DNA of 64,000 nt from Hordeum vulgare subsp. vulgare (taxonomy: Eukaryota; Streptophyta; Magnoliopsida; Poales; Poaceae): contig NC_058519.1 in the NCBI RefSeq assembly GCF_904849725.1, positions 184,315,703-184,379,702 on the forward strand, written 5' to 3'. Positions 10,048 through 21,922 of the stretch are shown piece after piece (positions within the stretch are counted from its first letter, which is position 1; every line of letters begins with the position of its first letter). Made by a program: the position numbers and the translations under genes. Below the pieces are notes generated by a model. The model was not told the DNA's origin, did no database searches, and saw nothing but the letters and a program-made list of their open reading frames with translations.

Positions 10048-13000
10048 ATGTCTTGTTCTTTATGTCTTGATGGCTTCGGATAAGAGAAGTCAACCAGGAA
10101 TCAAAAGACGAGATCATAAGGCAACACGCTTGGTGACGAATATAATGTTGAATATATATATTCACAAAAGCATTGGCCCACGGCCCACGTACGTTACATC
10201 CCTCTAAGGGTAGAACCAAAAACACAGAAGGACACTGGTTACGGGACAGCGGCCTCAGTGGTCGTCTCGGCCGTTGCTCCTGATGTGGTGGCATCACCGC
10301 CTCCGGCTCCTCCCAAGGTGGTTGCGCCGTCTCCCCGCTGAGGCCCCCGGCTCCGCCAATCCCGGAGTCGGCATACGCCGCACCGCTGGAGGCGGCAGCA
10401 GATTCCACAGCCCGGACCGCTTCGTCGAAGCTACCGTCGGTGTCATAGGGCTGAAGGCCGTGCAGATCTTCAGCGATCACACCGCCATCTTCACCCCGCT
10501 CCAAGATGAAGTCATCCCAGGCTGCGTACTCGGCGACGCCGCTGGCTCTCACACGCAGCTCCTCCTCCATGCCTTGCAGCTCTGCCTCTGAGCCGTCGCG
10601 CTAGGCAGCCAGCTTGCCCAAGTTCAGGTTCCGATACCATGACTTGGCCAAACGTAGGGCCATATAAGCCCCAGACCGCGCTGCGGAGGCACGCCAGGCG
10701 TCCAGGCACTCTCCACCCACTGAGAGCCAGCGGGCAAGCCAACTCATGGATGCCGGCTCCACGCCCTCCGGCCACAGGGCCGCCGCCATCGACGAACCTG
10801 CAACCTGGAGCTGAGCCACAGACTCGCCCAGCGCGTGCAGGCGGGCCCGAAGGCCCACCCCGATCTCCTCCACGCTCCAGCCGGAGGTAGTGTCTACCTC
10901 CTGCCCGGCCGCGCGGCCCTCCTCACGGCAGACTTCATCGGTGGTGTCGGCTGCAATCTGGGTCTCGGGGAAGAGATTAGCAGTAACGGCAACCAGGACG
11001 TAAGAACACAGCAAGAGGAGGAGACGGCAAAAAGACCAAACACAAAACAAGGAAAAGAGACCCACGATGGAAGGCGCCGTCGGTCTCACGAGAGACCTCG
11101 AGGACCTCGCGCTCCCGCACCTTACTCGCATGAGTAAGGCAGGCGACTTCCTCCTGGAGGGTCGCAGCAGACTCCAGAGCCTTGGCAAACTGCGTCTGCT
11201 TCTGGGCAAGGGCTTCATCCTTCTCCCTCAAGGTGGCGTCCTTGAGGTCCACCTCCTTGAGGTGAAGCGACGCGATCCGGTCCACGTCGGCAGAGTAGGA
11301 GGCCTCCTTCTCCTGCAGCGTGGCCTGCAACCGCTCCAACTCGACCCGGCCAGCCGCCTCGAGCTCCTTCTTCTCCGCCTCAAGAAGGTCCAACTGCTCT
11401 TGGAGCCGGCCGCCGGTGTTGCGCAGGGCATCACGCTCCGCCGCAACCTCGCCCAGTCGGGCTTCAAGGTCGGCAACCCGGCTATCAGCCCCCAGGTGCT
11501 CGTCCCGTAGCTCGTTGTACGCCTGTACCTCAGCATCGTAAAGCGCCTGCCAAAGGGGAGAGAACGGGAACAGGATTAAGATTCGACCTGGTTAAAAGCC
11601 TAACCAACCCGATTCTCGGGGGCTACACCCAGTGGGTGCGCTTGCGCGCCCCCACTGATGAAAACTATGCAGGGAAAAAGGCCTCCAAGAGATTCGGACC
11701 GGTTAGCCATCAACCCGCCCGATTCTCGGGGGTACACCCAGTGGGTGCGCTGTCATGCCCCCACTAACGCCAAGAGAAGAGAAAAAGGTACAAAGAAAAA
11801 CCAAAGAAGGCAATGCCTACCTTGGTGCGGGCTTCTAGACCCTCCATGTCGCCGCATACCACGCGGGCCGCCTGCTCCACCTTCGACCGGCTGCTGGTAA
11901 ACATCGTCACCAGCTCCGATACGCCGGAAAGAACGGTGCCGGCAGGCAGTCGCAGACGGGCCAAGTTCGCCGCCCGCCATGTCTTCATGGGTCGTATCCC
12001 AGCCCGGCCCCCGACCCTTGGCGCAACAGGGCCGTGCTGGGGAACGACGATGGCGCCGGCTCGTGGTGTCGGCTCGACAGCCGGCTCGGGCGCCGTCCCG
12101 ACCGGCGCTATCTCCCCCGCAGGAGGCGGATGAGCCTCGTCCGGCGCATCCATGGACGCCACTGGGGCATCAGGGGCCGCGTCCGGCGCTGTCAGGTCTA
12201 GCACCGGCGCGTTAGGAGCCGCTTCGGCCCTGGGTGAAACAGGGATCGTCTCCAGGTCCACCTGCTTCGAGGCTGCCGGTTCAGATAGCTGCGCCCCTTC
12301 GGTCCTTGGGGCCGGCCTGGAGGCGGCCTCGCTAGCTGGCTCCTCCACACGGGTATGTGTGGAGGGGTCATGTCTAGCCTTCACACGCTTCTCTACCGGC
12401 CTCTCGACCCGGCTGGGGCGAGGCTGACCCACAACGGCCTTCCCCGCAGCCGTGTCCCACCGGCGCTTGGACTCTATCTCAAGCTCCCTCTCGGCAGCAT
12501 CATCTGTTGCCCAGCCAGCCCGTTCGGCTGCGGAGGCGGTGTCTTCATCCGCATCCTCCGCCTCCCTGTCAAGCAAAGCTCCTAAGGAACAAAGCTCATC
12601 TCAAGATGGGCAAAGAAAAAAAGGAGGAAACCATACCCTGCAACTACCGGGACCTGCCTCCGGCCACCACCAGGGCGCCTCTTGGCACCGCCTGCTCGCT
12701 GCCCGGCTGGGGGACCTGGCGCCGGCCACCTGGAGGCCGGCAGTGAAGCTGTGGCACCCTTGACCTTCTTCCCGGCTGCCTCGTCAGCAGCGGTCACTCG
12801 CCACCCTGACGCCGGCCACGCGTCAGCAGTGTGCTGGTGACCTCCTCCACCTCGTCGGAGTCTTCCTCGAAGGCTGCATCAGAAAAAAATGAGGCTACCT
12901 CGTCGTCGTCCGTCCAGTCTGCTATGGCGTGCCGCGTGTACTCACCAGACGGCTCGGTCCCTTCCGACTCCAGGGGTTTTTCCGAGCCGGCGGAGGAGTC

Positions 13001-14134
13001 TGAGCGGGGCTCCATCGCGCCCTCGCCTCCATCTAGGAGGCGTCGGACACCTCCACATCAAGAGCAGGCTGACGGAGGGACCCCTGCAGGGTCTTGAACA
13101 GCTACAAAAAAGGAATTCAACCAAAGGTTCAGCAACGCCACCGGCTTCAAGACAAAACAACCGAGAAGAATGGAGTAAGGCTACCATCAGAGGCGGATGA
13201 GCCCGGTTGAACGGGGACATCCCCCATGTCTATTCCCTGCCCTCATCCATGCGGGCGGTGGAGATCAGGTTCACCCTTCGTGCTACAGTGCCCGGGGTAA
13301 ACCTCCTGGTGGACAGCTGGCATGGATCAAGCCGGCTGCTCATCTGGCAGACCAGATGCAGCCGCCTCTGCAGAGGCAGAATCCGGCGGACCACCATGGT
13401 GGTGAGAAGGTCGCAGCTGCGGAGGCCGCTCTCCCCCAAGATGTCGAGGTGGGCGTAGATAAGCGCCACCTCAGGATGCGGCCTGGGAGTCTTCGCATCC
13501 CAGTTCCGCCGTGTCGGAGGAGCGATGGCGAACGGGGGCATGTTGAGGGCGTCCTGGGCCGGGTCGGCGCTCTTCACGTAGAAGAAACCCTTCTGCCAAT
13601 GCTTGATGGAGTCTTGTAGAGGCATCTGGGGGAAGCCAGACTTCAGGCGATGGTGCACCAGCGCGGCCCCGCACGTCGTCATGGGGCATGGCCCCCGAAG
13701 CTTATCCACCTCGGATTTCTCCATGGCGATGGACTATTGCTTAAAGAAGAATAGGCTGCGCCACAGATCGACGCGAGGCTTGATCCCCACGAAGCCCTCG
13801 CACAGGACCACGAAGGCGGCCAACTGCAGTATGGCGTTCGGCACCAGATGATGCGGCTGCAGGCCGAAGAATTGGAGCCATTCGGCGAAGAAGGAGCTAC
13901 CCGGGAGCCCGAAACCCGGTAGAAATGCTCGACGAAGACCACAACCTCTCCTGCGGCGGGTGCGGGAGCGGTCTCGGAGCTGGGAAGGCGCACCGACACT
14001 TGGGAGGCTGGGGGCAGCAGTCGATGGTTACGAAGCGCGTCGATGTGCCCCTCGTCGACTTCGCTGCCCAGCCAGGCCCCCTGCAAGGAAGCCTGTTGCA
14101 CCGACGACTTCTTCGAGGAAGAACCGCCGGCCAT
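10046..14134 (-). pseudogene. G3 antisense gene: Transposase_28-like domain plus coiled coil, with introns
   Basis: On the strand opposite to gag-pol, between integrase and the 3' LTR. A start at 14134 ('MAGGSSSKKSS') leads, after a one-base frameshift near 13925, into 'FLPGFGLPGSSFFAEWLQFF' and 'ILQLAAFVVLCEGFVGI' (13920-13740), which resembles the Pfam 'putative gypsy type transposon' family. TAG at 13734-13736 interrupts it; the rest (13724-13230) keeps a 'HWQKGFFYVKS' segment. Later exons hold acidic sequence (13015-12794), a Pro/Ala-rich segment (12576-11821), heptad coiled coil (11546-11090) and a C-terminal region (10975-10100) with another TAG near 10590. Plausible introns are 13184-13090, 12637-12590, 11820-11547 and ~11060-10950. 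Function is unknown. Confidence 0.75.
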
Positions 14135-14296
14135 GGCTGTGGGTGGCGAAAGCTCGAAGCGGTCAACGATGCCGCAATGGCGAGTATAAAGAAGACGAAG
14201 GGCGCGAGCTCTTCTTCTCAGGGCGCAGGGAGGAAGAGAGGATGGATGCAGGGCGAGAAGAGGGGACGAATGGCTTCCTCGGAACAATCGCGTCCC

Positions 14297-14303
14297 ATTT
14301 AAA
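14297..14303 (-). promoter_or_regulatory. Possible promoter of the G3 antisense gene
   Basis: Read on the minus strand, TTTAAAT sits about 160 bp upstream of the start at 14134 in a GC-rich setting ('gggtttaaatgggacgcg'). The G2 antisense gene has TTTAAATA in a similar place (27282-27289). That makes a TATA-type promoter plausible; no further element was recognised. Confidence 0.45.
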
Positions 14304-14669
14304 CCCCCACGAAGCGTCGTGGGGAGGGGATCTGGTGCGCGCCGGGCCCCATTAATCCCATGTATTACGGGCGGTAACGCTCCCCTACGCCCAACCGTCA
14401 TGGAGTAAATCCACAGAGGATCCCCGCGCGAAGGCCGAGGGGGCGTCATGGCGGGATCCAAGGCCCGGGCCTGGTCCCGTCCGCAGTAATCGCCATCATT
14501 ACGCCAGGCGGGGCCTGGCACGTGGTGTTCTCCGGGCCAGTTACGACTGGACCGAGGGGTCGCTTCGAAGCCACCCGGTTCCGAAGCCAGCGTCCTTTGC
14601 CGCGAATAGCAGCCAAAATATCAAGACAAATCAACAAGCCGGTGAAGCCGCCCGCCCGCAGGCGGTAGA

Positions 14670-14691
14670 CCTCGCGAGCTTCGGGGACTAC
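14670..14691 (+). other. G3 polypurine tract region
   Basis: The bases before the 3' LTR include 'gcttcggggactac', a purine-rich run at the position where plus-strand DNA synthesis would be primed. The match to a textbook PPT is imperfect. Confidence 0.5.
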
Positions 14692-15769
14692 TATCGGGGG
14701 GATAACCCCGGGGTAGGCTCATCAAGCCTATTCCTTCATTTCCGGCCCAACGGACATGAACGTATGAAGATTCCCAAGGCCCAAGTCTTCTGACCGGCTA
14801 GGCATCACCTGCCGGCTCGAAGACGAGGCGGCCACCTTTCTGGCCGGCCAGGCAACCCATGCCGGCTAGAATCCAGGCGGCCTCCCCTTTAGAGCCGGCC
14901 TGGTCCCGCCAGACGGACTAAGGAGGAGGCAGCCACACTCGAGCCGGCTGACCAAGCAGGCTAGCCGGCCGAGGATCACAAGTCACATCAGATCGTAGGT
15001 CACGAAGAGACCTCACGATTAAAGGTAGCTACGCGTCAGCAAAGGTACAAGATCAGGGCGCCCGGCAGGTACGAGCGTCGGCGACCACGCCGCTGACCTA
15101 CCCCGGCTCTGATCCATCACCTAGCATAGTGTTGGACCGTCACAATCCCACTCCATTACTGCACTCGGCGTGGGGAACAGTGGAGGCGGTCGTACTACCT
15201 GCCCATGAAGAATCTCGCGGGGCAACGCTTGACGTACAGCGCGTGCTCAACGTCAACCTTACACGAGAGCCCCATTGGCCAGCCGGCGGGTCCCACAGGC
15301 AATCGAGACCATGCAGCCGGCGGGCCCCTCATCGACAAGACAAGACCCTTGTGGGGCCCTGGCCAGCCAGTGAAGCAGCCAGCCGGGTCCCATGCTTGTA
15401 CCCTTTATCCATATTGTAGGCCAGCGAGTTCGTCTATAAAACCCGCCGGTCACCCCCCATGCAAGGGGCCGATCATTCACCAGTCATTCAACACTACACA
15501 CTCACCAACCACAGAGAGAGAGGTAGAGACGAGCCGGCTGCTCCCCTCTTCGTCCTCTCAACACTGCTCCAGGAGCAACATTGTACTCTGTTCCCATACA
15601 TGAAACACTCCGGCATGATTAGAGGTATTATCTCTACGGAGAGCCCTGAACCTGGGTACATCGTGCGTCCCATGCGTGTACCAACCTCGTTCCCAGCGCA
15701 CACCTTTGTCCCTTCGGTTCTCACCGACTTTAGCCTACCTATGGCATATGTTGTGAGTATTCACCGACA
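14692..15769 (+). repeat. G3 3' LTR
   Basis: Collinear with 1486-2562. It begins TATCGGGGGG, where the terminal TG has become TA by a G-to-A change, and ends CACCGACA. The TATA box copy is at 15435-15441. The sequence returns to G1 integrase right after the CAAAG duplication at 15770-15774. Confidence 0.92.
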
Positions 15770-15774
15770 CAAAG
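15770..15774. repeat. Target-site duplication of G3, right copy (CAAAG)
   Basis: Matches 1481-1485. The next bases ('aatcttgatgcgccaactcg') continue the interrupted G1 integrase, as judged from G2 at about 35010-35030. Confidence 0.92.
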
Positions 15775-16659
15775 AATCTTGATGCGCCAACTCGTTATCC
15801 TGTTCCCCATAAGCAGCAACTGTGGGCGAGTCATGCCTAATGTTAGTGGGAAGAACATCTTATGCTCCGTATACCCGGAAAAAGGGAGTAAAACCCGTAG
15901 AACGGTTTGGGTGGTCCGGATGCTCCACAGTACTGAAGGCAACTCCTCAACCCAACACCCTAGGGAGCGTTCCAGGGGAACCATAAGTCGGGGTTTGATT
16001 CCTCGCAATACTTCCTGATTCGCTCGTTCCGCCTTCCCATTAGATTGTGGATGAGCCACTGCAGAGACATCAAGCCAGATGTGCTCACGGTGGCAAAACT
16101 CCTGCATCGCTCCTTGTGATAGATTAGTACCATTATCAGTAATAATGTTGTGTGGATATCCGAACCGGAAGATCAATTTTTTCAAGAACTTGGCTGCTGT
16201 CTCCGCATCACAAGCACCAACAGGTTCTGCTTCGACCCACTTGGTAAATTTATCAACCGCCACCAGTAGATGAGTTTTTTTCTTGGACGACATCTTAAAG
16301 GGGCCAACCATATCTAGCCCCCAGACCGCGAAAGGTCAAGTAATAGGTATCATCCATAGTTCTTGAGCTGACACATGAGCCTATCGTCAGTAACGTTGGC
16401 AACCATCACATCGACGAACTATCTCTTCTGCATCTACATGAGCCGTCAACCAAAAGAATCCGTGACGGAACGCCTTTGAGACCAGGGAGCCTGACCCGGC
16501 ATGATGCCCACAATCTCCGGCATGGATGTCGTTCGAAATCATGCATCCTTCTTCGGAAGAAACGCATCGTTGGAATACCCCATAAGTGCTTCGCTTATAC
16601 AATTCGCCATTGATGATGACCAGGGATTTGCTCCGACGGACAATTTGGCGAGCCAACAC
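15775..16659 (-). pseudogene. G1 integrase, zinc-binding and catalytic parts
   Basis: Reading leftward from 16659: 'HAGDCGHHAGSGSLV' with 'VRRCDGCQRY' gives the His-Cys zinc-binding region, then 'GLDMVGPFKMSSKKKT', 'VAVDKFTKWVEAEP', 'IITDNGTNLSQGAM' and 'AHPQSNGKAERANQ' supply the D,D,E catalytic residues. The C-terminal continuation is at 1226-1483. A TGA near 16335, where the G2 copy has Trp, splits the N-terminal part, and a frameshift near 15920 scrambles the segment after 'LWSIRTTQ'. The damage is independent of the G3 insertion. Confidence 0.88.
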
Positions 16660-16680
16660 CTCATCCGAAGGTAACTTGCC

Positions 16681-17345
16681 TCATGCAAGATATGCCAAAT
16701 ACGGCAGAACCCAATCCGGCATAACACGGAGAGCCGCCATAAACTGGGACTCAGGGTCTGGTATTGCCAACTTCTCTTCTGAGGACAGCCTTACGGAAGG
16801 ATTATGCAAAATATGCAGAAAGACATTGGGAGGAACCGGCTTACGTTGTGAGCCGAGACGCGAAAGGGCATCAACTGCTTCGTTAAGGCGTCGGTCGATA
16901 TGATCAACTTGATAGCCATCAAAATGACCTGCCACATCAGACACAGCCCTTCTGTAAGCCGCCATCAGGGGGTCCCGAGAATCCCAAGTACCTGAAACTT
17001 GTTGAGCCACCAGATCAGAATCACCGAGACATCTGACCCACGTGAGGTTCATATCCTTGGCGAGTCGCAAACCATGAAGCAAGGCTTCGTACTCTGCAGC
17101 GTTGTTGGTACATGGAAACATGAGTCGGAGAATGTAACAAAATTTGTCTCCCTAGGGCGAAATCAACACCACGCCAGCCCCCAAGCCTTCCAATTACCTA
17201 GACCCGTCAAAGTAAATAGTCCAGTACGTGAGGTCGGGCCTGTCTTCCGGAATCTGTAATTCGGTCCAATCGTTGACAAAGTCAACCAAGGCCTGAGACA
17301 TGATAGCCGTGCGGGGGGTGTATCGCATGTGGTGCGGCCCAAGTT
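16681..17345 (-). pseudogene. G1 second RNase H domain
   Basis: Encodes 'YFDGSR' (about 17220, catalytic Asp), 'NNAAEYEALLHGLRLAKD' (Glu), 'CLGDSDLVAQQVSGTW' (Asp) and 'NEAVDALSRLGSQ' (Asp), so all acidic positions remain. Stops interrupt the stretch near 17150 and 17200, and TGA near 16681 separates it from integrase. It is the equivalent of 7063-7515 in G3 and 48438-48856 in G2. Confidence 0.85.
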
Positions 17346-18593
17346 CGATCACCCATTAGGCGATTCGCCCTGTCGCTTCTCGGTTTTGGATGATGTCCCC
17401 AAGAGGAGCGGAGCTAACCACCGTGATGGGATGCTCTTGGAAATAATGTTTGAGCTTTCGACTTGCCATAAAGACCCCATAGATCAGCTTCTCCCAGTGC
17501 GGGTATCGTTGCTTGGAGAGAGTTAGCACCTCACTAATGAAATACACCGGGCGTTGCACCAGATATTCCTTCCCTTCTTCCTTCCTTTCGACGACCACTG
17601 CCACCCTCACCACCTTGGAGTTTGCCGCAATGTACAGAAGCATAGGCTCTTTTTCAGTCGGGGCGGCAAAAACCGGCGGGTTGACCAGCTGCTGCTTCAA
17701 GACTTCAAAAGCTTCATTGGCCTCATCTGTCCAAACAAAACGGTAAGATTTCTTAAGCAACTGATAAAGGGGAATAGCTTTTTCTCCCAGGTGGCTTATG
17801 AAGCGACTTAAAGCCGCGATACGACCCACCATCCGTTGAACTTGATTGATATTCGTTGGTTTCCCAAGCGAAGTAATCGCCTTGATTTTGTCCGGGTTGG
17901 CCTCGATGCCGCGCTCAGACACCAGGAAACCCAACAATTTTCCTGTGGAAATGCCAAAGACACACTTGGTCGGATTAAGCTTCATCTGGTATACCCGCAT
18001 ATTGTCAAAAGTTCCCTTAAATCTTCCAAGAGCGTCTCCTTCCTATGAGTTTTAACCACAATGTCATCAACGTAAGCGTGGACGTTGCGTACGATTTGGC
18101 CACGGAGACAATTTTGGATGCAGCGCTGGTAAGTCGCCCCAGCGCTTTTGAGCCCAAACGGCATGGACACCTAGCAAAAAGCCCCGAAGGGGGTTATAAA
18201 AGATGTCTTCTCCTGATATTCCACAGCCATCTTGATTTGGGGATATCCAGAATAAGCGTCCAGGAAACACAAACGCTCGCAGCCCGCCACTGAATCAATG
18301 ATTTGATCGATGTGGGGAAGGGCGAAAGGGTCCTTTGGACAGGCTCTGTTAAGATCTGTGTAATCAATGCACATGCGGAAGGTGCCGTTCTTCTTGAGCA
18401 CCAGGACCGGGTTAGCCAACCATTTGAGGTGGAAGACCTCTATGATGAATCCAGCGGCCAAAAGACGGGCGACTTCTTCCCCGATTGCCTTGCGTCGTTC
18501 CTCATTGAACCTACGAAGATATTGCTGAATCGGCTTTGCTTTCGGGTCAACATTAAGATGGTGCTCTGCGAATTCTCTCGGTACACCAGGCAT
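17346..18593 (-). pseudogene. G1 reverse transcriptase and first RNase H-like domain
   Basis: Starts near 'MPGVPREFAEHHLN' (18593) and keeps 'LAAGFIIEVFHLKWLANPV', 'MCIDYTDLNRACPKD', 'FLDAYSGYPQIKM' and 'AYVDDIVVKT', then 'LLGFLVSERGIEANPDKI', 'FISHLGEKAIPLYQLL' and 'KLKHYFQEHPITVVS' in the connection/RNase H-like part (to 17356). TAG at 18171-18173 follows 'PFGAFC'; G2 has TAA at the same codon. A frameshift lies near 18000. Catalytic Asp residues are present. RT would copy the element RNA; this copy cannot make a full enzyme. Confidence 0.9.
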
Positions 18594-18726
18594 GTCAGAA
18601 GGTTTCCATGCGAAGATGTCCCGATTCTCAAGGATGAATTCGATGAGCGCGCTTTCCTATTTGGGGTCCAGACCCGCCCCTATAGTAAACTGCTTGGTTG
18701 AGTCGCCAGGGACGAAATCCACTATC

Positions 18727-19406
18727 TTAGTGTCGTCCGTTGGATTGAACCGGCGGCTCAGCGTCTGTTGTTGGCTTCTTTAGAGGTGACATATCTGCTG
18801 GATCAACATTCGCCTGGTGATATTTGAGCTCTTCTGCAGCACACGCGACTTCTGCATAAGCCGCATCCCCTTCCTCACACTCTCTTGCTATCCTCATGTC
18901 ACCATCAACCGTGATGGGCCCCTTAGGACCGGGCATCTTGAATTTAAGGTAAACATAGCAGGGGCGAGCCATCAAACGGGCGTAAGCCGGTTGCCCAAAT
19001 AACGCATGATAGGGGCTCTTTAACTTGACCACCTCAAACATAAGCGATTCACTCCTCTAATTGGATGATGTTCCAAACGCAACTGTGAGTTTAACCCAGC
19101 CAATGGGGTATCCGATTTACCTGGGACAATTCTGTGGAATACCGTGGTTGACGGCATTAAATCTTCCTCCAGCAGGTTCATCCTTTGAAAAGTGTCGAAG
19201 TATAGTATGTTGATGCTACTACCACCATCCATCAGTACCTTCGATAAGGTATATCCCCCGACTTGAGGAGCCACGACCAACGCTAAGTCGTCGGGGTTGT
19301 CAACTCTGGGCGGGTGATCCTCCCTACTCCACGATATGATCTGCTCGGACCAGTGGAGGTACCTAGGGAGTGTCGGCTTAGATATACTGTATGCTCGGTG
19401 ATTCAC
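18727..19406 (-). pseudogene. G1 aspartic protease
   Basis: Reading leftward: 'RYLHWSEQIISWSREDHPP', then the active-site loop 'KVLMDGGSSINILYFDTF' with intact Asp, then 'MPSTTVFHRIVPGKS'. A frameshift near 19050 moves the frame to 'MFEVVKLKSPYHALFGQPAY' and 'KMPGPKGPITVDGD'. The active-site loop is the reference for the Asp-to-Asn change in G3. It lies between gag and RT, as in the whole lineage. Confidence 0.87.
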
Positions 19407-19704
19407 CTTTTTATCACGCTTGCAGGCATTGGTGGTGAAGACGTGGTATTGCCCGTTGCTTAATTGTTTGGGATTGTTGCGGAACCCGTCATTATCATCT
19501 TGCCCCTGTGGAGCCCCTGTGGGGGTGGCTGTTGAAAAACCCCGGGCGGGTTATACCGCCGTTGGTTATGCACTGTATACTGGCCGCTGCTTGGCTGCGA
19601 GCCGCCCTGAGCCCTCGGTTCGGGGAAGCCGCCGAACGGGTTCTCTCTTGATTAGGTGCACCGAACTGTTCCTGCCGTTGGTCCGGGTCACTGTTTTGCC
19701 CTTT

Positions 19705-21834
19705 TTAGATTACCTCCGCCCGAAATTCCCACATCATGTAACAGTCCTCCCAGGAGTGAGTCGCCGGTCCGTCCACCATGGCGTGGTGCGGGTAGGGGCC
19801 CTTGAGTATGTCATTATAATTGCGCGGCTTCTTGCCACTGTAATCCCTCTTCTTCTGGCGCTGGTTGCCGTTGTTGGCATTGGTGTTGGCGACGAAGTCC
19901 GTGGATTCTTCCTGCTGCCTTCTCTTGCCGTTCCCTCCGTGATTATGGCGGTCGCGTCCCTGAAACCGGGTATGGTTTTTGGATGAATCGCCTTTCCTCG
20001 GCGAGTTGGCCTTGCCGCCATCCTCTCCTGGATCTTTGGTATCGTCCGCCTCGGCGTACCTAGTGAGGGTGTCCATTAGTTCCCCCATATCCTGTACCTT
20101 TCGCTTGAGTCTCCCCAACTTCTGTACCAAGGGCTCATAGTGGCAGTTTTGCTCCAAGATCAGCACAGCCTGAGCCGCCGTGATGCCGTCCGACGAGTGA
20201 ATGATTTCCGCGACCCGCCGCGTCCAGTGGTGAGCCGACTCATCAGGGCGCTGAACGCAGTGCTGTAAATCGACTATTGTCATTGGGCGCTTGCAAGTTC
20301 CCAGGAAGTTTTTGATGAAACACTCTTTCAATTCAACCCAAGTTTGGATGGAGTTGGGGGGCAGGTTTTTCAACCAAGTACGTGTCGTTCCCTCGAGCAT
20401 CATTGTGAAGTACCTGGCGCAGATTGCTTCATTTACATCGAGCATGTCCATGGAGATTTCGTAACTCTCAACCCATGACGCCGGCTCAAGGTTCGGGGTG
20501 TAGTTAGGCACCTTTCTTGGTCCCTTAAAATCCTTCGGCATTCGCTCATTGCGAAGGGCGGGGGCCAAGCATGGCACCCCTACCTGCCTGCCGCCTCCAA
20601 CAAGCGATGCTGGGCCGGTTTGGATGTCCGGGTGATCCTGACCTGGTGGGTCCCGATGGTCAGGCGGGTTAACCTGGGAAAGGGGTCGCGGTCCGCTGGT
20701 TATGTTGGGCTGGTCCTCTGGCCAGCTCCTGGTGCGGCTTGCCTGGGGGTGGAGTGCAGCTGATCGAGGCTGTGCGAGAACTGGGCGTTTTGAACCACCG
20801 CCGTCTTCAACATCTCAATGGCGTTCCTTGCTTCTATTTCAGCCAGGGTGTTGCCATGAATCAGAAGGGACTCTAAATGTCGAGTCGCGGTGAGCACGTT
20901 GTCCATCGGGTTGGAAAAGTGACCTCGAGGTGTCTGGAATCAAGGGACGCGATCAACCGCTGGCTGAAGCGGCGGGTTTGGCGGCTGGCCAGGCCCTCCT
21001 CCCGGAGTGTCTCCTGCCCCGGGAGTACGTGGAGTGTCTAATAGGCGGGTAGGGTTGAGATCAGGGGGTAAACGCCCCTGGCGCCTCCGCTGATGGACAA
21101 CGTCAGATGCGCGATGATGCCTCTCGAGCCGCCAGTTTCTGGTGTTCAAGCGGGCTGCCTCAGCGGTGATTTGAGCTTGCCGGGTCTCGATCCTGGCGGC
21201 TTCTATTTCAGCGTCTCGCTGAGCCTCTGCCACCCCATCTCTTAGCTTTGTCAACTCGGCATTTAACGTGTCCTGGTTTTCTGCTGTTACAAGGGTCGCC
21301 ATGAGCCTTGTTATCTCTGCCGCCAAATCCACCAAGATAACAGCTGGGCTTTTGGATGTTTCGCCAGTCCCTTCGTTGCCTGCCGGGTTTGGCGGGGGTT
21401 GAGTCGCCCCCTGCCATGTAAACGGCGATCTGACGGCGGGTCCGGTCGAGAACCTCGGGGTCCATTGCTAATGACAGGCCTCCGAGGCAGCCCCCATGTA
21501 GAGACTGAATTGAATTTGAGTCGCCCATGGATGATTCGTCATCAGTGTTAACCGGCGTGGTCTCCTGAGTCGCCGATCGTTCTGGTTCCTCAGATCCCTG
21601 TGTGAAACCAACAAAGACCGGGCGGGTTAGATTTGGCGTCGCGACAGGGCCGACATACGTGGCCGGCTCGACGATGTTGGTGAAGATGTCTGGCTCAGGC
21701 ATAGGCGATCCAACCATGCTGACAAAGATATTGATCTTGCCGAAGCGGATTCTGTAGCCGGATTCGATTGAATCGGCCTTGGGCCCCCAAGGCAAGTTAT
21801 TGATGTAGTACTTCCCGCGGCGGCTCCGAGTCAT
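19705..21834 (-). pseudogene. G1 gag
   Basis: A likely start at 21834 gives 'MTRSRRGKYYINNL', a leader conserved in G2. The middle (21335-20700) is a charged, Gln/Arg-rich possible coiled coil. The capsid-like core is in 20577-20000: 'MPKDFKGPRKVPNYTPNLEP', 'YFTMMLEGTTRTWLKNLPP', 'ELKECFIKNFLGTCKRP' and 'SAHHWTRRVAEIIHSSDG'. The tail is basic and Asn-rich. No classic CCHC knuckle; the only Cys-His cluster is 'THSWEDCYMMWEF'. The open frame extends upstream through the PBS into the LTR (ATG at 21999). Frameshifts and stops are present. Confidence 0.85.
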
Positions 21835-21904
21835 GAGCCCCGCTACGTAGCTCCCTGACCCTGGTAGGGCTCCCTTTGAGAACTCAACTCCACCGTGCGC
21901 AGGC

Positions 21905-21922
21905 TCCACGGTGGGCGCCAAC
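21905..21922 (-). other. G1 primer-binding site
   Basis: On the minus strand GTTGGCGCCCACCGTGGA directly follows the 5' LTR. It is nearly identical to the G2 PBS and close to that of G3. Confidence 0.75.

Larger units (their letters stand above)
1486..15769 (+). mobile_element. G3: complete Tat-lineage Gypsy retrotransposon nested in G1 integrase
   Basis: A full-length element of about 14.3 kb with ~1.08 kb LTRs, CAAAG target duplications, PBS, gag, protease, RT, RNase H, a second RNase H, integrase, a tandem duplication and a ~4 kb antisense gene before the 3' LTR. The length and antisense gene fit the Tat group, of which maize Grande is the best known. Its composition is GC-rich, with a recurring CCGGCT word in coding and LTR sequence, unlike G1 and G2. 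I counted about 19 differences in the first ~330 bp of the two LTRs, so it is not a recent insertion. All reading frames carry stops or frameshifts. Confidence 0.95.
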
